Notes under the pieces: generated by a model
Database searches by the model: none
What the model was told of the DNA's origin: nothing
The model's input: only the letters and a program-made list of their open reading frames with translations
DNA from: Alphaproteobacteria bacterium
Lineage (GTDB): Bacteria > Pseudomonadota > Alphaproteobacteria > CAAHEQ01 > UBA3637
Length of the DNA: 24,737 nucleotides
Direction of reading: 5' to 3'
NCBI GenBank assembly: GCA_017540065.1
Contig: JAFYBU010000040.1
Location: 1 to 24,737, forward strand
Translations under genes and position numbers: made by a program
Shown: positions 1-6,321 of the stretch, piece after piece
How positions within the stretch are numbered: the stretch's first letter is position 1
How the letters are laid out: each line of letters starts with the position of its first letter

Positions 1-191
1 CTCATGCCTTTTCCGTTATCTGTTATGGAAAAAAAAGTCTTTCCTCCGTTTTCCAAGTGTACATCAATTTGATTTGCACCGGCATCTATGGCATTTTCAA
101 TCAACTCTTTAACAGCACTGGCTGGGCGTTCCACCACTTCACCGGCTGCAATTTGAGTGATTAAATTTTGGGGGAGTACACGTATAACCAT
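1..191 (-). CDS. mutL: DNA mismatch repair protein MutL, N-terminal part (runs off the window)
   Basis: Only the first 63 codons lie in the window. The reading begins MVIRVLPQNLITQIAAGEVV and continues ERPASAVKELIENAIDAGA, the hallmark N-terminal GHKL ATPase motif of MutL. The Glu and Asn of ELIEN are the catalytic and Mg-binding residues, and the DNGKGM motif that follows is the next ATP-binding box. MutL couples mismatch recognition by MutS to downstream repair; mutS itself lies at 9567 in this window but is not in the same operon. The start ATG at 191-189 follows an AAAAGGAA ribosome site. The gene is divergent from dnaQ across a 105-bp gap. Confidence 0.95.
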   Translation of the reverse strand, partial: MVIRVLPQNLITQIAAGEVVERPASAVKELIENAIDAGANQIDVHLENGGKTFFSITDNGKGM

Positions 192-213
192 AGACCTATT
201 CCTTTTGCCTTTC

Positions 214-242
214 AGTATGGCAAAAATTGACCGAAAAAGCAA
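214..242 (-). promoter_or_regulatory. Predicted promoter of mutL
   Basis: On the minus strand TTGCTT (242-237) is separated by 17 bp from CATACT (219-214), upstream of the mutL start. The match to the sigma-70 consensus is partial. Confidence 0.35.
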
Positions 243-250
243 TGTTTTTG

Positions 251-279
251 TTGATTTTTTATGTAAATTTTGTTATTCT
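251..279 (+). promoter_or_regulatory. Predicted promoter of dnaQ
   Basis: TTGATT (251-256), a 17-bp spacer and TATTCT (274-279) precede dnaQ. The implied transcript start falls almost on the ribosome site AAGGAG (286-291), giving a very short leader. This is a weak call based on hexamer matches only. Confidence 0.3.
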
Positions 280-296
280 TTTACCAAGGAGTTTTT

Positions 297-986
297 ATGC
301 GCGAGATTGTTTTAGATACAGAAACAACAGGATTGAATCCGGAAAAAGGCGATCGGATTGTTGAAATCGGTTGTGTGGAATTGGAAAATCATTTACCGAC
401 AGGAAAAACATATCATCAGTACATCAATCCTATGCGTTCTATCAGCCAGGAAGTTGTGGCAGTACACGGTTTAACGGAAGAATTTTTGTCTGACAAGCCG
501 ATTTTTTCTGAAATTGCGGATGAATTTTTGGCCTTCGTTGGCGAAAATACGCCACTTGTGATACATAATGCCGCCTTCGATATGAATTTTTTGAATACCG
601 AATTAAAAGCGTGTGGAAAGCCGATTTTGTCCGAAAATAACGTCATAGATACTTTATTGATTGCTCGGAAGAAATTTCCGGGGGCAAAAGTAAATTTGGA
701 TGAACTCTGTAAAAAATTTAATGTGGATGCTTCGCGCCGAACGGTTCACGGAGCTTTATTAGACTCAGAATTATTGGCGGATGTTTATTTAGAATTAATT
801 ACTAACAGGGAATTAAATTTTAGTTCAACTAAAAAAAATCAACAAAATCAAAACGTTATTCAAAATTTAAAAAAAGTTTCACGTGAAACATTTCCTATTC
901 GTGAATGGAAATTAGATTCAACAGAAGAACAAGCACATACAGAATTTTTAGCTAAAGTTAAAAATCCAATATGGGGGGAACAATGA
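297..986 (+). CDS. dnaQ: DNA polymerase III epsilon subunit / DnaQ-like 3'-5' exonuclease
   Basis: A 229-residue DEDDh exonuclease, the proofreading subunit of DNA polymerase III. The ExoI motif is VLDTETTGLNP with Asp7 and Glu9. The ExoII motif is HNAAFD with Asp95. The ExoIII motif has His151 and Asp156 in HGALLDSELLADVYLEL. All catalytic residues are present. The ATG at 297 is chosen over an upstream in-frame ATG at 270 because AAGGAG lies 5 nt before it and the family begins with MREIVLDTETTG. After about residue 175 comes an Asn/Gln/Lys-rich linker whose VSRET stretch is the coding reading of a parS site (875-890). The stop overlaps the next start as ATGA, suggesting coupled translation. 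Confidence 0.95.
   Translation: MREIVLDTETTGLNPEKGDRIVEIGCVELENHLPTGKTYHQYINPMRSISQEVVAVHGLTEEFLSDKPIFSEIADEFLAFVGENTPLVIHNAAFDMNFLNTELKACGKPILSENNVIDTLLIARKKFPGAKVNLDELCKKFNVDASRRTVHGALLDSELLADVYLELITNRELNFSSTKKNQQNQNVIQNLKKVSRETFPIREWKLDSTEEQAHTEFLAKVKNPIWGEQ
875..890. promoter_or_regulatory. parS: parS-like centromere site 1 (inside dnaQ)
   Basis: AGTTTCACGTGAAACA matches the bacterial parS consensus TGTTTCACGTGAAACA at 15 of 16 positions; only the outermost base differs. It lies in the linker region of dnaQ and is read as V-S-R-E-T. It is the ParB-binding site furthest from parA. Confidence 0.85.
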
Positions 987-1399
987 TTTTATTTTTATTT
1001 GTTTTAGGAATATCTTTTTCTGCTTCAGCACAAATGGTTGACCTGATGGGTGGATTAGCTGTTGACGGAATGCTAAATGCACAAGCAGCTAAAGGATATG
1101 GTGCGGCAAATACGCAGATAAAAAAGAATAATATAGCTCAAAAATTACAAATGAAAAATATTGAAATTCAAACACTTATGATGACAAATCCTCAAAATGT
1201 TTCACGTGAAACATTTTCTGTTTCCGGTTATTCTGCCTCCGCACAAAAAGAAAATGAAGGGGGATTTTCTATCACTTTAACCGGGGTAGAAAAATCACTT
1301 TGTCAGAGTTTCGAAAATAATTTTGCTGGTGCAAAAAAGATCAAAATAAATCAAAATAATATATGTTCTGATAAAAATAATATTAAATTTTATTATTAA
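983..1399 (+). CDS. Small secreted protein of unknown function
   Basis: A 138-residue protein I do not recognise. The N-terminus MILFLFVLGISFSASA followed by Gln looks like a cleavable Sec signal peptide with an Ala-x-Ala site. The mature part has a Gly/Ala-rich stretch, a Gln/Asn/Lys-rich middle, and a C-terminal part with two cysteines (LCQSF and NICSD) about 20 residues apart that could form a disulfide. The ending, two Cys and a terminal Phe-Tyr-Tyr, is loosely like small pilins, but this is not enough to name it. The ATG at 983 is favoured over the one at 971 because it follows GGGGGGAA and overlaps the dnaQ stop. A perfect parS site (1198-1213) lies inside. Base composition is more AT-rich than its neighbours. 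Confidence 0.7.
   Translation: MILFLFVLGISFSASAQMVDLMGGLAVDGMLNAQAAKGYGAANTQIKKNNIAQKLQMKNIEIQTLMMTNPQNVSRETFSVSGYSASAQKENEGGFSITLTGVEKSLCQSFENNFAGAKKIKINQNNICSDKNNIKFYY
1198..1213. promoter_or_regulatory. parS: parS centromere site 2 (perfect, inside the small secreted protein gene)
   Basis: TGTTTCACGTGAAACA is an exact 16-bp palindromic parS sequence. It is read in the host gene as V-S-R-E-T, the same frame as sites 1 and 4. Confidence 0.93.
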
Positions 1400-1405
1400 A
1401 AATAC

Positions 1406-1434
1406 TTGTTTTTTGAAAAAAAGTTGTTTATAAT
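1406..1434 (+). promoter_or_regulatory. Predicted promoter of rsmG-parA-parB
   Basis: TTGTTT (1406-1411), a 17-bp spacer and a perfect TATAAT (1429-1434). The implied start of transcription is near 1441, inside the inverted repeat at 1434-1463. The lptE promoter has the same TTGTTT-17 bp arrangement. Confidence 0.6.
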
Positions 1435-1463
1435 CCCCTTATCTTAATCATCAGATAAGGGGA
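1434..1463. repeat. 11-bp inverted repeat across the rsmG transcription start and ribosome site
   Basis: TCCCCTTATCT (1434-1444) is exactly complementary to AGATAAGGGGA (1453-1463), with an 8-base loop. It begins on the last base of the TATAAT box and ends one base before the rsmG ATG. As RNA, its 3' arm would hide the AAGGGG ribosome site. As DNA, it is placed like an operator. There is no T-run after it, so it is not a standard terminator. Confidence 0.7.
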
Positions 1464-2069
1464 ATGTTTCACGTGAAACAATTTGAAAAAAATTTGAAAG
1501 AATCAAAACAAGATATTGAAAAATATATCAAAATTTTACTTGATTGGCAAAAACATGTGAATTTAATTTCTAAAAATACAATCCCGGAAATACAAAAAAG
1601 ACATGTTTTAGATTCTGCTCAACTTTGGAAATATATTCCTGATTCAAGTAAAACTTTAACTGATGTGGGAAGCGGGAGTGGTTTTCCGGGAATTGTTTTA
1701 GGAATCTTAAATAAAACGGCTGGCTTTCCTTTGAAAATAACCCTTATTGAAAGTGATTCTAAAAAGGCTATCTTTTTGAACGAGATTAATCGTCAATTAA
1801 AATTGAATTTAACGGTTTTAACCGAACGGGTTGAAAAAGTAGAAAATTTGAAAAGCGATATTGTAACAGCAAGAGCTTTTTCTGAATTAAATCAAATATT
1901 TACACTTTGTCAAAAAATTGTTTCACGTGAAACAATTTGGATTTTGCTTAAAGGAAAAGGGGTTCAAGAAGAAATAAAAAATTGTCATTTGAATTGTAAA
2001 ATTGAACAATTTCCAAATGAATATTCCGAAGGAGTTGTTTTGAAAATAACGGGGGTAAAATATGCGTGA
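1464..2069 (+). CDS. rsmG: 16S rRNA (guanine527-N7)-methyltransferase RsmG (GidB)
   Basis: A 201-residue SAM-dependent methyltransferase that modifies G527 of 16S rRNA. It has the family RHVLDS motif (residues 46-51), the SAM-binding glycine loop TDVGSGSGFPG (about 66-76), the acidic IESD at the end of the next strand, and TARAF (about 135-139). Length is normal for the family. The ATG at 1464 overlaps parS site 3, so the protein begins M-F-H-V-K-Q; a GTG at 1473 in the same frame lies 10 nt after AGGGG and is an alternative start, because the ATG is only 1 nt from that ribosome site. A second parS lies within codons 152-157. Its end overlaps parA by 8 bp. Confidence 0.95.
   Translation: MFHVKQFEKNLKESKQDIEKYIKILLDWQKHVNLISKNTIPEIQKRHVLDSAQLWKYIPDSSKTLTDVGSGSGFPGIVLGILNKTAGFPLKITLIESDSKKAIFLNEINRQLKLNLTVLTERVEKVENLKSDIVTARAFSELNQIFTLCQKIVSRETIWILLKGKGVQEEIKNCHLNCKIEQFPNEYSEGVVLKITGVKYA
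1465..1480. promoter_or_regulatory. parS: parS centromere site 3 (spans the rsmG start codon)
   Basis: A perfect TGTTTCACGTGAAACA. Its first two bases are the T and G of the rsmG ATG, and the site is read F-H-V-K. ParB bound here would cover the translation start region and lie about 25 bp downstream of the predicted transcription start. Confidence 0.93.
1919..1934. promoter_or_regulatory. parS: parS centromere site 4 (inside rsmG)
   Basis: A perfect TGTTTCACGTGAAACA read as V-S-R-E-T in rsmG. It lies 143 bp before the parA start and is the site closest to parA. Confidence 0.93.
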
Positions 2070-2844
2070 AATTTTTGCCGTTTCTAATCAAAAAGGTGGC
2101 GTTGGTAAAACAACAACTGTGGTAAATTTAGCTACAGCTTTATCTGCTTTGAATAAAAAAATCCTGATTATTGATTTGGATCCACAAGGAAATGCCACTG
2201 TCAGTTTTGGATTGCGCCGTGTAATGGGACGAGGTAGTTCTTACAGTGTTTTAACAGGACAAAGTTCTTTAATGGAGGGGGTTCAGTCTACATTGGTCCC
2301 GAATTTGTATGTTTTACCGGCCAGTCAAGAATTATTGGGAGTTGATTTGGAATTAGCTGGAATGGATCATCTGCAATTTTTCTTAAAAAAAGCATTGCTG
2401 GCAGCCGAAAATGATTTTGATTATATTTTTATGGATTGTCCGCCTGCGGTCGGTTTGCTAACTTTGAATGCATTGGTGGCAGCGACTCAAGTGATTATTC
2501 CTATTCAATGTGAATATTTGGCATTGGAAGGAGTTGCTGATTTAATGAAAACTATTGAAAAAATTAAGAAAAACTTTAATCCGACCTTGAAGATTCAAGG
2601 GGTTGTTTTAACTATGTTTGACGGGCGTTCCAATCTGGCAAAATCAGTTCAAGCGGATGTACGTTCTTATTTTGGTCCGTTGGTTTTTGATACAATTATT
2701 CCCAGAAATGTGCGGATACCGGAAGCACCCAGCCATGGAAAACCGGTTATGTTATATGATTTCAAAAGTGTAGGGGCTCAAAGCTATTTACGCTTGGCCG
2801 CTGAAGTTTTAAAACGCAACAAAGGAGAACAAAATGGACAATAG
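2062..2844 (+). CDS. parA: Chromosome-partitioning ATPase ParA (Soj)
   Basis: A 260-residue deviant-Walker ATPase of the ParA/MinD family that drives segregation of ParB-parS complexes on the nucleoid. The deviant Walker A motif KGGVGKTT occupies residues 11-18 with the signature lysine at 11. The Walker A' motif is IIDLDPQGN with Asp40, and Walker B is FMDCPP with Asp125. There is no N-terminal DNA-binding domain, as expected for the short chromosomal Soj type. The start overlaps the end of rsmG by 8 bp and follows a GGGGGT ribosome site, and the end overlaps parB by 11 bp, so rsmG-parA-parB form one operon. Four parS sites lie within 1.2 kb upstream. Confidence 0.97.
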   Translation: MREIFAVSNQKGGVGKTTTVVNLATALSALNKKILIIDLDPQGNATVSFGLRRVMGRGSSYSVLTGQSSLMEGVQSTLVPNLYVLPASQELLGVDLELAGMDHLQFFLKKALLAAENDFDYIFMDCPPAVGLLTLNALVAATQVIIPIQCEYLALEGVADLMKTIEKIKKNFNPTLKIQGVVLTMFDGRSNLAKSVQADVRSYFGPLVFDTIIPRNVRIPEAPSHGKPVMLYDFKSVGAQSYLRLAAEVLKRNKGEQNGQ

Positions 2845-3676
2845 ATTAGGAAAAGGACTCAGTTTTTTAATGGGGGATGATGTCGTTTCTGATATTAATG
2901 CCGCCCCAGAAGAAACAATAAAAATGGTGGCAATAAAGGAATTGTTTCCTTCTCGTTTTCAGCCGCGTCGTGTTTTTAAGCCGGAAGCAATTCAAGATTT
3001 AGTGGCTTCCATAAAGACAAAAGGCGTTTTACAACCTTTGTTGGTACGTCCTAAAAATCTGGGAGGATATGAAATTATTGCTGGTGAACGCCGGTTTCGG
3101 GCTTCGCAATTAGCCGGCTTGTTGCAAATTCCCGTTATTGTTAAAGATTTTAATGATAAAGATGCTTTGGAAGTAGCTTTGATTGAAAACCTGCAACGTG
3201 AAGACTTAAACCCGATTGAAGAAGGGGAAGCATATGCCCGTTTAATGAAAGAATTCACCTATACACAAGAAACTTTAGCGGAAGTTTTAGGAAAAAGCCG
3301 CAGTTATATTGCAAATACATTGCGATTGTTGGATTTGCCGGCAACCATTCGGAAAATGTTGGAAGAAAAACAAATTACGCCGGGACATGCGCGGGCTCTT
3401 ATCGGGGTGGAAAAATCCGAAGAATTAGCTTTGCAAATTATCAACAAAGGGATGACTGTACGTGAAGTTGAAAAGTCCGCAGAAATGAAAAAACATCCCA
3501 ACAAAAAAACTGTTCAAATGAACGAAAAAGATGAAGATATTCAATCACTTGAACAAGATTTGTCGCAAAAATTGGGTATGAAAGTTCAAATTAAATGGAA
3601 CGGTAAAAAAGGAAATCTAAGTTTCACCTATAAATCCCCTGATCAGTTGCAGGAATTATTGAAAAGATTTTTGTAA
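2834..3676 (+). CDS. parB: Chromosome-partitioning protein ParB (Spo0J)
   Basis: A 280-residue ParB, the CTP-dependent clamp that loads at parS and spreads. The N-terminal domain has the C-motif GERRFRA (84-90) and the ENLQREDLNPIEE segment (118-130), both part of the CTP-binding fold. A helix-turn-helix follows at about 144-166 (QETLAEVLGKSRSYIANTLR) and reads parS. The C-terminal dimerisation domain begins near residue 235 and ends LLKRFL. The start follows AAAGGAGAAC within parA. The gene ends 1 nt from the stop of the convergent holA. Confidence 0.97.
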   Translation: MDNRLGKGLSFLMGDDVVSDINAAPEETIKMVAIKELFPSRFQPRRVFKPEAIQDLVASIKTKGVLQPLLVRPKNLGGYEIIAGERRFRASQLAGLLQIPVIVKDFNDKDALEVALIENLQREDLNPIEEGEAYARLMKEFTYTQETLAEVLGKSRSYIANTLRLLDLPATIRKMLEEKQITPGHARALIGVEKSEELALQIINKGMTVREVEKSAEMKKHPNKKTVQMNEKDEDIQSLEQDLSQKLGMKVQIKWNGKKGNLSFTYKSPDQLQELLKRFL

Positions 3677-3677
3677 T

Positions 3678-4682
3678 TTATTTCTTTGTCAACATTAAAA
3701 GACTTTGTTTCAAAACAAGTTCCGGATCCAAAACGCCTGATTTCATTTGAATTTCAGCATTTAATAAAGAATGATGTGCTTGTAAAAGTGCCTTTTTGGA
3801 CCAAGAACGTAACTGTGTAATAACAGATTCTTCCAGCCGAAATTGAGCCGGTTTTAATATCTTTTTGGCAATATCAACAGGATTTTCGCCAGCTTCCAAT
3901 TTATCTACACCTTTTAATAAATTTGAAAAATATCGCGCCACAGCACGCACCAAGGTAACCGGATTTTCCCCCTGTAAAAGAAGGGCGTTTAAAGCAGAAA
4001 GGGTGCGTTCTGTTTGGCGATTGGCCAAAGCCTGGATTAAAGTATCCGTATTGACAGTTCCTGAACCAACCAAACATTGAATTAAATCCAAAGTAATGCA
4101 CTTTTTGTCATTATTCCATAAGGCTATTTTGTTTAATTCGTTCTTTAAAATCAAAGTGTTATCATCTGTATTCTGAATCAGATAATCAATGGCATCCGGT
4201 GTTAATTCAAATCCTGATTCTTTTGTAAAATTTTGAATGATACGACGCAAATCCATCACTTCCGGTGGATAGCAGGCAATCACCAAAATATTCGGATTCA
4301 TCTCGGATTCTACACGCAAAGCAGCAGATTTTGTCAGATTGTCTGCCGTCATCAATAAAAAGGCATCCGTTTGACGTTTTTGAACAAAATCGGACATGAT
4401 ATCAGCATGGCTGGCAGTTGCTTCTTTTAACCAAATTAAACGGCGTCCCCCCATTAAATCGGGCGTATTTGCTTCTTCTAAAACACGGTTGGGGGTACTT
4501 TTCAAATCGGCCGGAGTCAAAGGAACAACAGAAAAAGCACCAGCTTTAGGAATAACAATTTTTTGAATTTTTTTAGCAACTTCTTGAATACCTGCCGCAT
4601 CTGTTCCGAAAACCAAAGCTGCAGCAAATTCTTTTTGAAGTCGTGGCACTAAAGCATCAATTTGATACGGTTTTGCTTTCAT
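3678..4682 (-). CDS. holA: DNA polymerase III delta subunit (clamp loader)
   Basis: A 334-residue HolA, the clamp-loader subunit that opens the beta sliding clamp. It starts MKAKPYQIDALVPRLQKEF and contains the family stretch NTPDLMGGRRLIWLKEAT, followed by the helical collar domain rich in Leu and Asn (NELNKIALWN). The delta subunit has no functional Walker A, and none is seen here. The ATG at 4682 is preferred over one at 4712, because alphaproteobacterial HolA begins near MKAK and AAGGAAA lies just upstream. Its first 26 bp overlap the end of lptE, so the two are coupled. This lptE-holA pair next to parB is typical of Alphaproteobacteria. Confidence 0.9.
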   Translation of the reverse strand: MKAKPYQIDALVPRLQKEFAAALVFGTDAAGIQEVAKKIQKIVIPKAGAFSVVPLTPADLKSTPNRVLEEANTPDLMGGRRLIWLKEATASHADIMSDFVQKRQTDAFLLMTADNLTKSAALRVESEMNPNILVIACYPPEVMDLRRIIQNFTKESGFELTPDAIDYLIQNTDDNTLILKNELNKIALWNNDKKCITLDLIQCLVGSGTVNTDTLIQALANRQTERTLSALNALLLQGENPVTLVRAVARYFSNLLKGVDKLEAGENPVDIAKKILKPAQFRLEESVITQLRSWSKKALLQAHHSLLNAEIQMKSGVLDPELVLKQSLLMLTKK

Positions 4683-5154
4683 CACTTTCCTTGGGTAAAA
4701 CAACCAATACATGCTGACTGATTTGTTCAGCTAATTGTTCGGCTAGTTCTTTTTGAGCTTTTCTTTTTGCTGTAACGGTTGCATAAGGATCCTTTGTAAC
4801 GCTGTAAGAACTGAAAGCAGAAGCAGAACTTTTTAGAACAGTTTTTTGGGTTTTGTTGTCCACCAAAGAGTAACTGGTTGACCCAGAAATGGCCATCATT
4901 GTGGCGAAGTTTCTGCTGTCAATGGTTTGATCGTTCGCTGAAAATGAAGGTGCTGATACTGATAAAGTATAAAGAGGATGTTTGGATATTCCTATTTTGG
5001 ATAAAATTCTTTGACGCATAGAAACACCATATTGATTGGGGATGGGATTTACAGCAACAGGAGCCGATCCTTCTTTTGTGAGCGTTTCATTATATAAGGG
5101 AGAAAATCCGCATCCCGCCATTAAAAAAAAGAGAGTAATAAAAATTTTCTTCAT
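4657..5154 (-). CDS. lptE: LPS-assembly lipoprotein LptE
   Basis: A 165-residue lipoprotein. The N-terminus MKKIFITLFFLMAGC is a type II signal peptide with Cys15 as the lipidated residue. The GFSPLY sequence just after the cysteine is the hallmark of LptE (RlpB) in Alphaproteobacteria. LptE plugs the LptD barrel in the outer membrane and helps place lipopolysaccharide on the cell surface, so the cell should make LPS. The ATG at 5154 follows a strong AAGGAGG; an upstream in-frame ATG at 5214 would bury the signal peptide and is rejected. It is first gene of the lptE-holA operon. Confidence 0.88.
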   Translation of the reverse strand: MKKIFITLFFLMAGCGFSPLYNETLTKEGSAPVAVNPIPNQYGVSMRQRILSKIGISKHPLYTLSVSAPSFSANDQTIDSRNFATMMAISGSTSYSLVDNKTQKTVLKSSASAFSSYSVTKDPYATVTAKRKAQKELAEQLAEQISQHVLVVLPKESDESKTVSN

Positions 5155-5171
5155 TTGATCCTCCTTTTTAT

Positions 5172-5200
5172 ATTTTAGCAAAAAAGTCCCTAAAAAACAA
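5172..5200 (-). promoter_or_regulatory. Predicted promoter of lptE-holA
   Basis: On the minus strand TTGTTT (5200-5195), 17 bp, then TAAAAT (5177-5172), 17 bp before the lptE start, with AGGAGG between. Confidence 0.45.
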
Positions 5201-5231
5201 CAAAAAGGATGCAAAAAAAATTTTTTTGATG

Positions 5232-5237
5232 TAAAAT
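5232..5237 (+). promoter_or_regulatory. Candidate -10 box of a leaderless miaA transcript
   Basis: TAAAAT ends 6 bases before the miaA ATG, and no Shine-Dalgarno sequence is visible in the A-rich stretch between. If used, transcription would start on or next to the A of the start codon. The -35 match (ATGCAA, 5209-5214) is poor. Confidence 0.35.
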
Positions 5238-5243
5238 AAAAAC

Positions 5244-6098
5244 ATGAAGAAACAGAAAGTTTTCATTGTTGCAGGACCGACAGCCAGTGGAAAATCCGGT
5301 GTTGCATTGGATTTGGCCGAAAAATTTCGTGGTGAAGTTGTGAATGCGGATGCTTTTCAAGTATATCAAGGGTTACAAATTTTAACGGCGCGTCCCGACG
5401 AAACGGAAATGCGCGGAATTCCCCACCACCTTTACGGATATGTGGATGATTTCAGTCAAGAAGATGTTGTGGGGTGGGTACAAAAAGCGGCTGTTTTAAT
5501 TCCCTCTTTGAAAAATCCGATTGTTGTCGGAGGAACCGGATTGTATTTGTCTGTTTTAATAAACGGGATCAGTCCTATTCCGGATGTAAGTTCCGAAGTC
5601 AGAAACAAAGTGCGCCAAATGGATCCAAAGGAAGTTTTGGCAAAATTAACAAAGGGGAAGGTTCCGCGTGATATTCAACGTCAAAAACGGGCTTTGGAAG
5701 TTTTGTTGGAAACGGGACATCCTATTGATTATTTTCAAAAAATGCCCAAGAAAAAATTTTTGGATGCTGATTTTCAAGGAATTATTTTGTTGCCGGATAA
5801 AGAAAAATTGTATGCCCGGATAGAAAAACGCTTGAATCAAATGTTACAAGACGGAGCAGTTGAGGAAGTGGCTGGTTTAATAAAAAGAAAGGCTTCCGGC
5901 GGTGTAATGAAAGCTATTGGCGTAAAAGAACTTATTGATTTTATTGAAAAAAAAGATGATTTTGATACTGCAACAAAAAAGATTTTATTGTCCACACGTC
6001 ATTATGCTAAAAGGCAATCCACGTGGTTCAGACACCAAATGCCAGAGAATTTTTCTATTATAAAAGACACAAAATTACCAAAAGTAATTACTTTGTAA
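5244..6098 (+). CDS. miaA: tRNA dimethylallyltransferase MiaA
   Basis: A 284-residue isopentenyl transferase that adds the dimethylallyl group to A37 of tRNAs reading UNN codons. The P-loop is GPTASGKS (11-18). The substrate motif is NADAFQVYQGLQILTARP, a variant of the usual DSMQVY. VVGGTGLYL and the arginine-rich RQKRALEVL stretch (about residues 146-154) are also family features. The C-terminal RHYAKRQSTWFRHQ is the conserved anticodon-loop-binding end. The start codon has no visible ribosome site. The last codons and stop lie inside the first GTAATTAC pair of the repeat array downstream. Confidence 0.95.
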   Translation: MKKQKVFIVAGPTASGKSGVALDLAEKFRGEVVNADAFQVYQGLQILTARPDETEMRGIPHHLYGYVDDFSQEDVVGWVQKAAVLIPSLKNPIVVGGTGLYLSVLINGISPIPDVSSEVRNKVRQMDPKEVLAKLTKGKVPRDIQRQKRALEVLLETGHPIDYFQKMPKKKFLDADFQGIILLPDKEKLYARIEKRLNQMLQDGAVEEVAGLIKRKASGGVMKAIGVKELIDFIEKKDDFDTATKKILLSTRHYAKRQSTWFRHQMPENFSIIKDTKLPKVITL

Positions 6099-6268
6099 TT
6101 ACGTATATTTTTTGTTATTTATCAGTATGTTGTTTTATATAAAAGATTTTTTCAAGTAAATAAAAATAGAGGGGTAATAATTACAATGTAATTACAGAAA
6201 AGTATAGGTAATTACAATGTATATACAAAATTTTTGAAAAAAATAAAAAAGAATTACAATGTAATTAC
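6084..6268. repeat. Array of paired GTAATTAC palindromes upstream of the coiled-coil/MazEF operon
   Basis: GTAATTAC is its own reverse complement. It occurs as pairs with a 3-base gap, so with 11-bp period: 6084-6102 (both exact, TTT gap), 6177-6195 (ATAATTAC then exact), 6208-6226 (exact then GTATATAC), and 6250-6268 (AGAATTAC then exact). The three later pairs share the gap AAT. Pair-to-pair distances are 93, 31 and 42 bp, close to whole helical turns. The last pair ends 3 bp before a TTGACA -35 box. It looks like a cooperative operator or activator array. The regulator is not identifiable here. Confidence 0.75.
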
Positions 6269-6271
6269 TTG

Positions 6272-6301
6272 TTGACAAACGAAACAGATTTTGAGTATAC
6301 T
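6272..6301 (+). promoter_or_regulatory. Promoter of the coiled-coil / MazEF operon
   Basis: A perfect TTGACA (6272-6277), an 18-bp spacer and TATACT (6296-6301). The implied leader is short and carries AAGGAGG (6309-6315). The GTAATTAC array abuts the -35 box. Confidence 0.7.
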
Positions 6302-6321
6302 TCTTTTCAAGGAGGATTCCT

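Noticed and set aside
3900..3908. A DnaA-box-like TTATCTACA suggesting a replication origin near parAB
   Set aside because: It is single, has a mismatch to TTATCCACA and lies in holA coding sequence; no cluster or AT-rich unwinding region was seen.
6084..6268. A CRISPR-like repeat array
   Set aside because: Units are only 8 bp, self-palindromic, spaced unevenly and located directly at a promoter; there are no uniform spacers and no cas genes.
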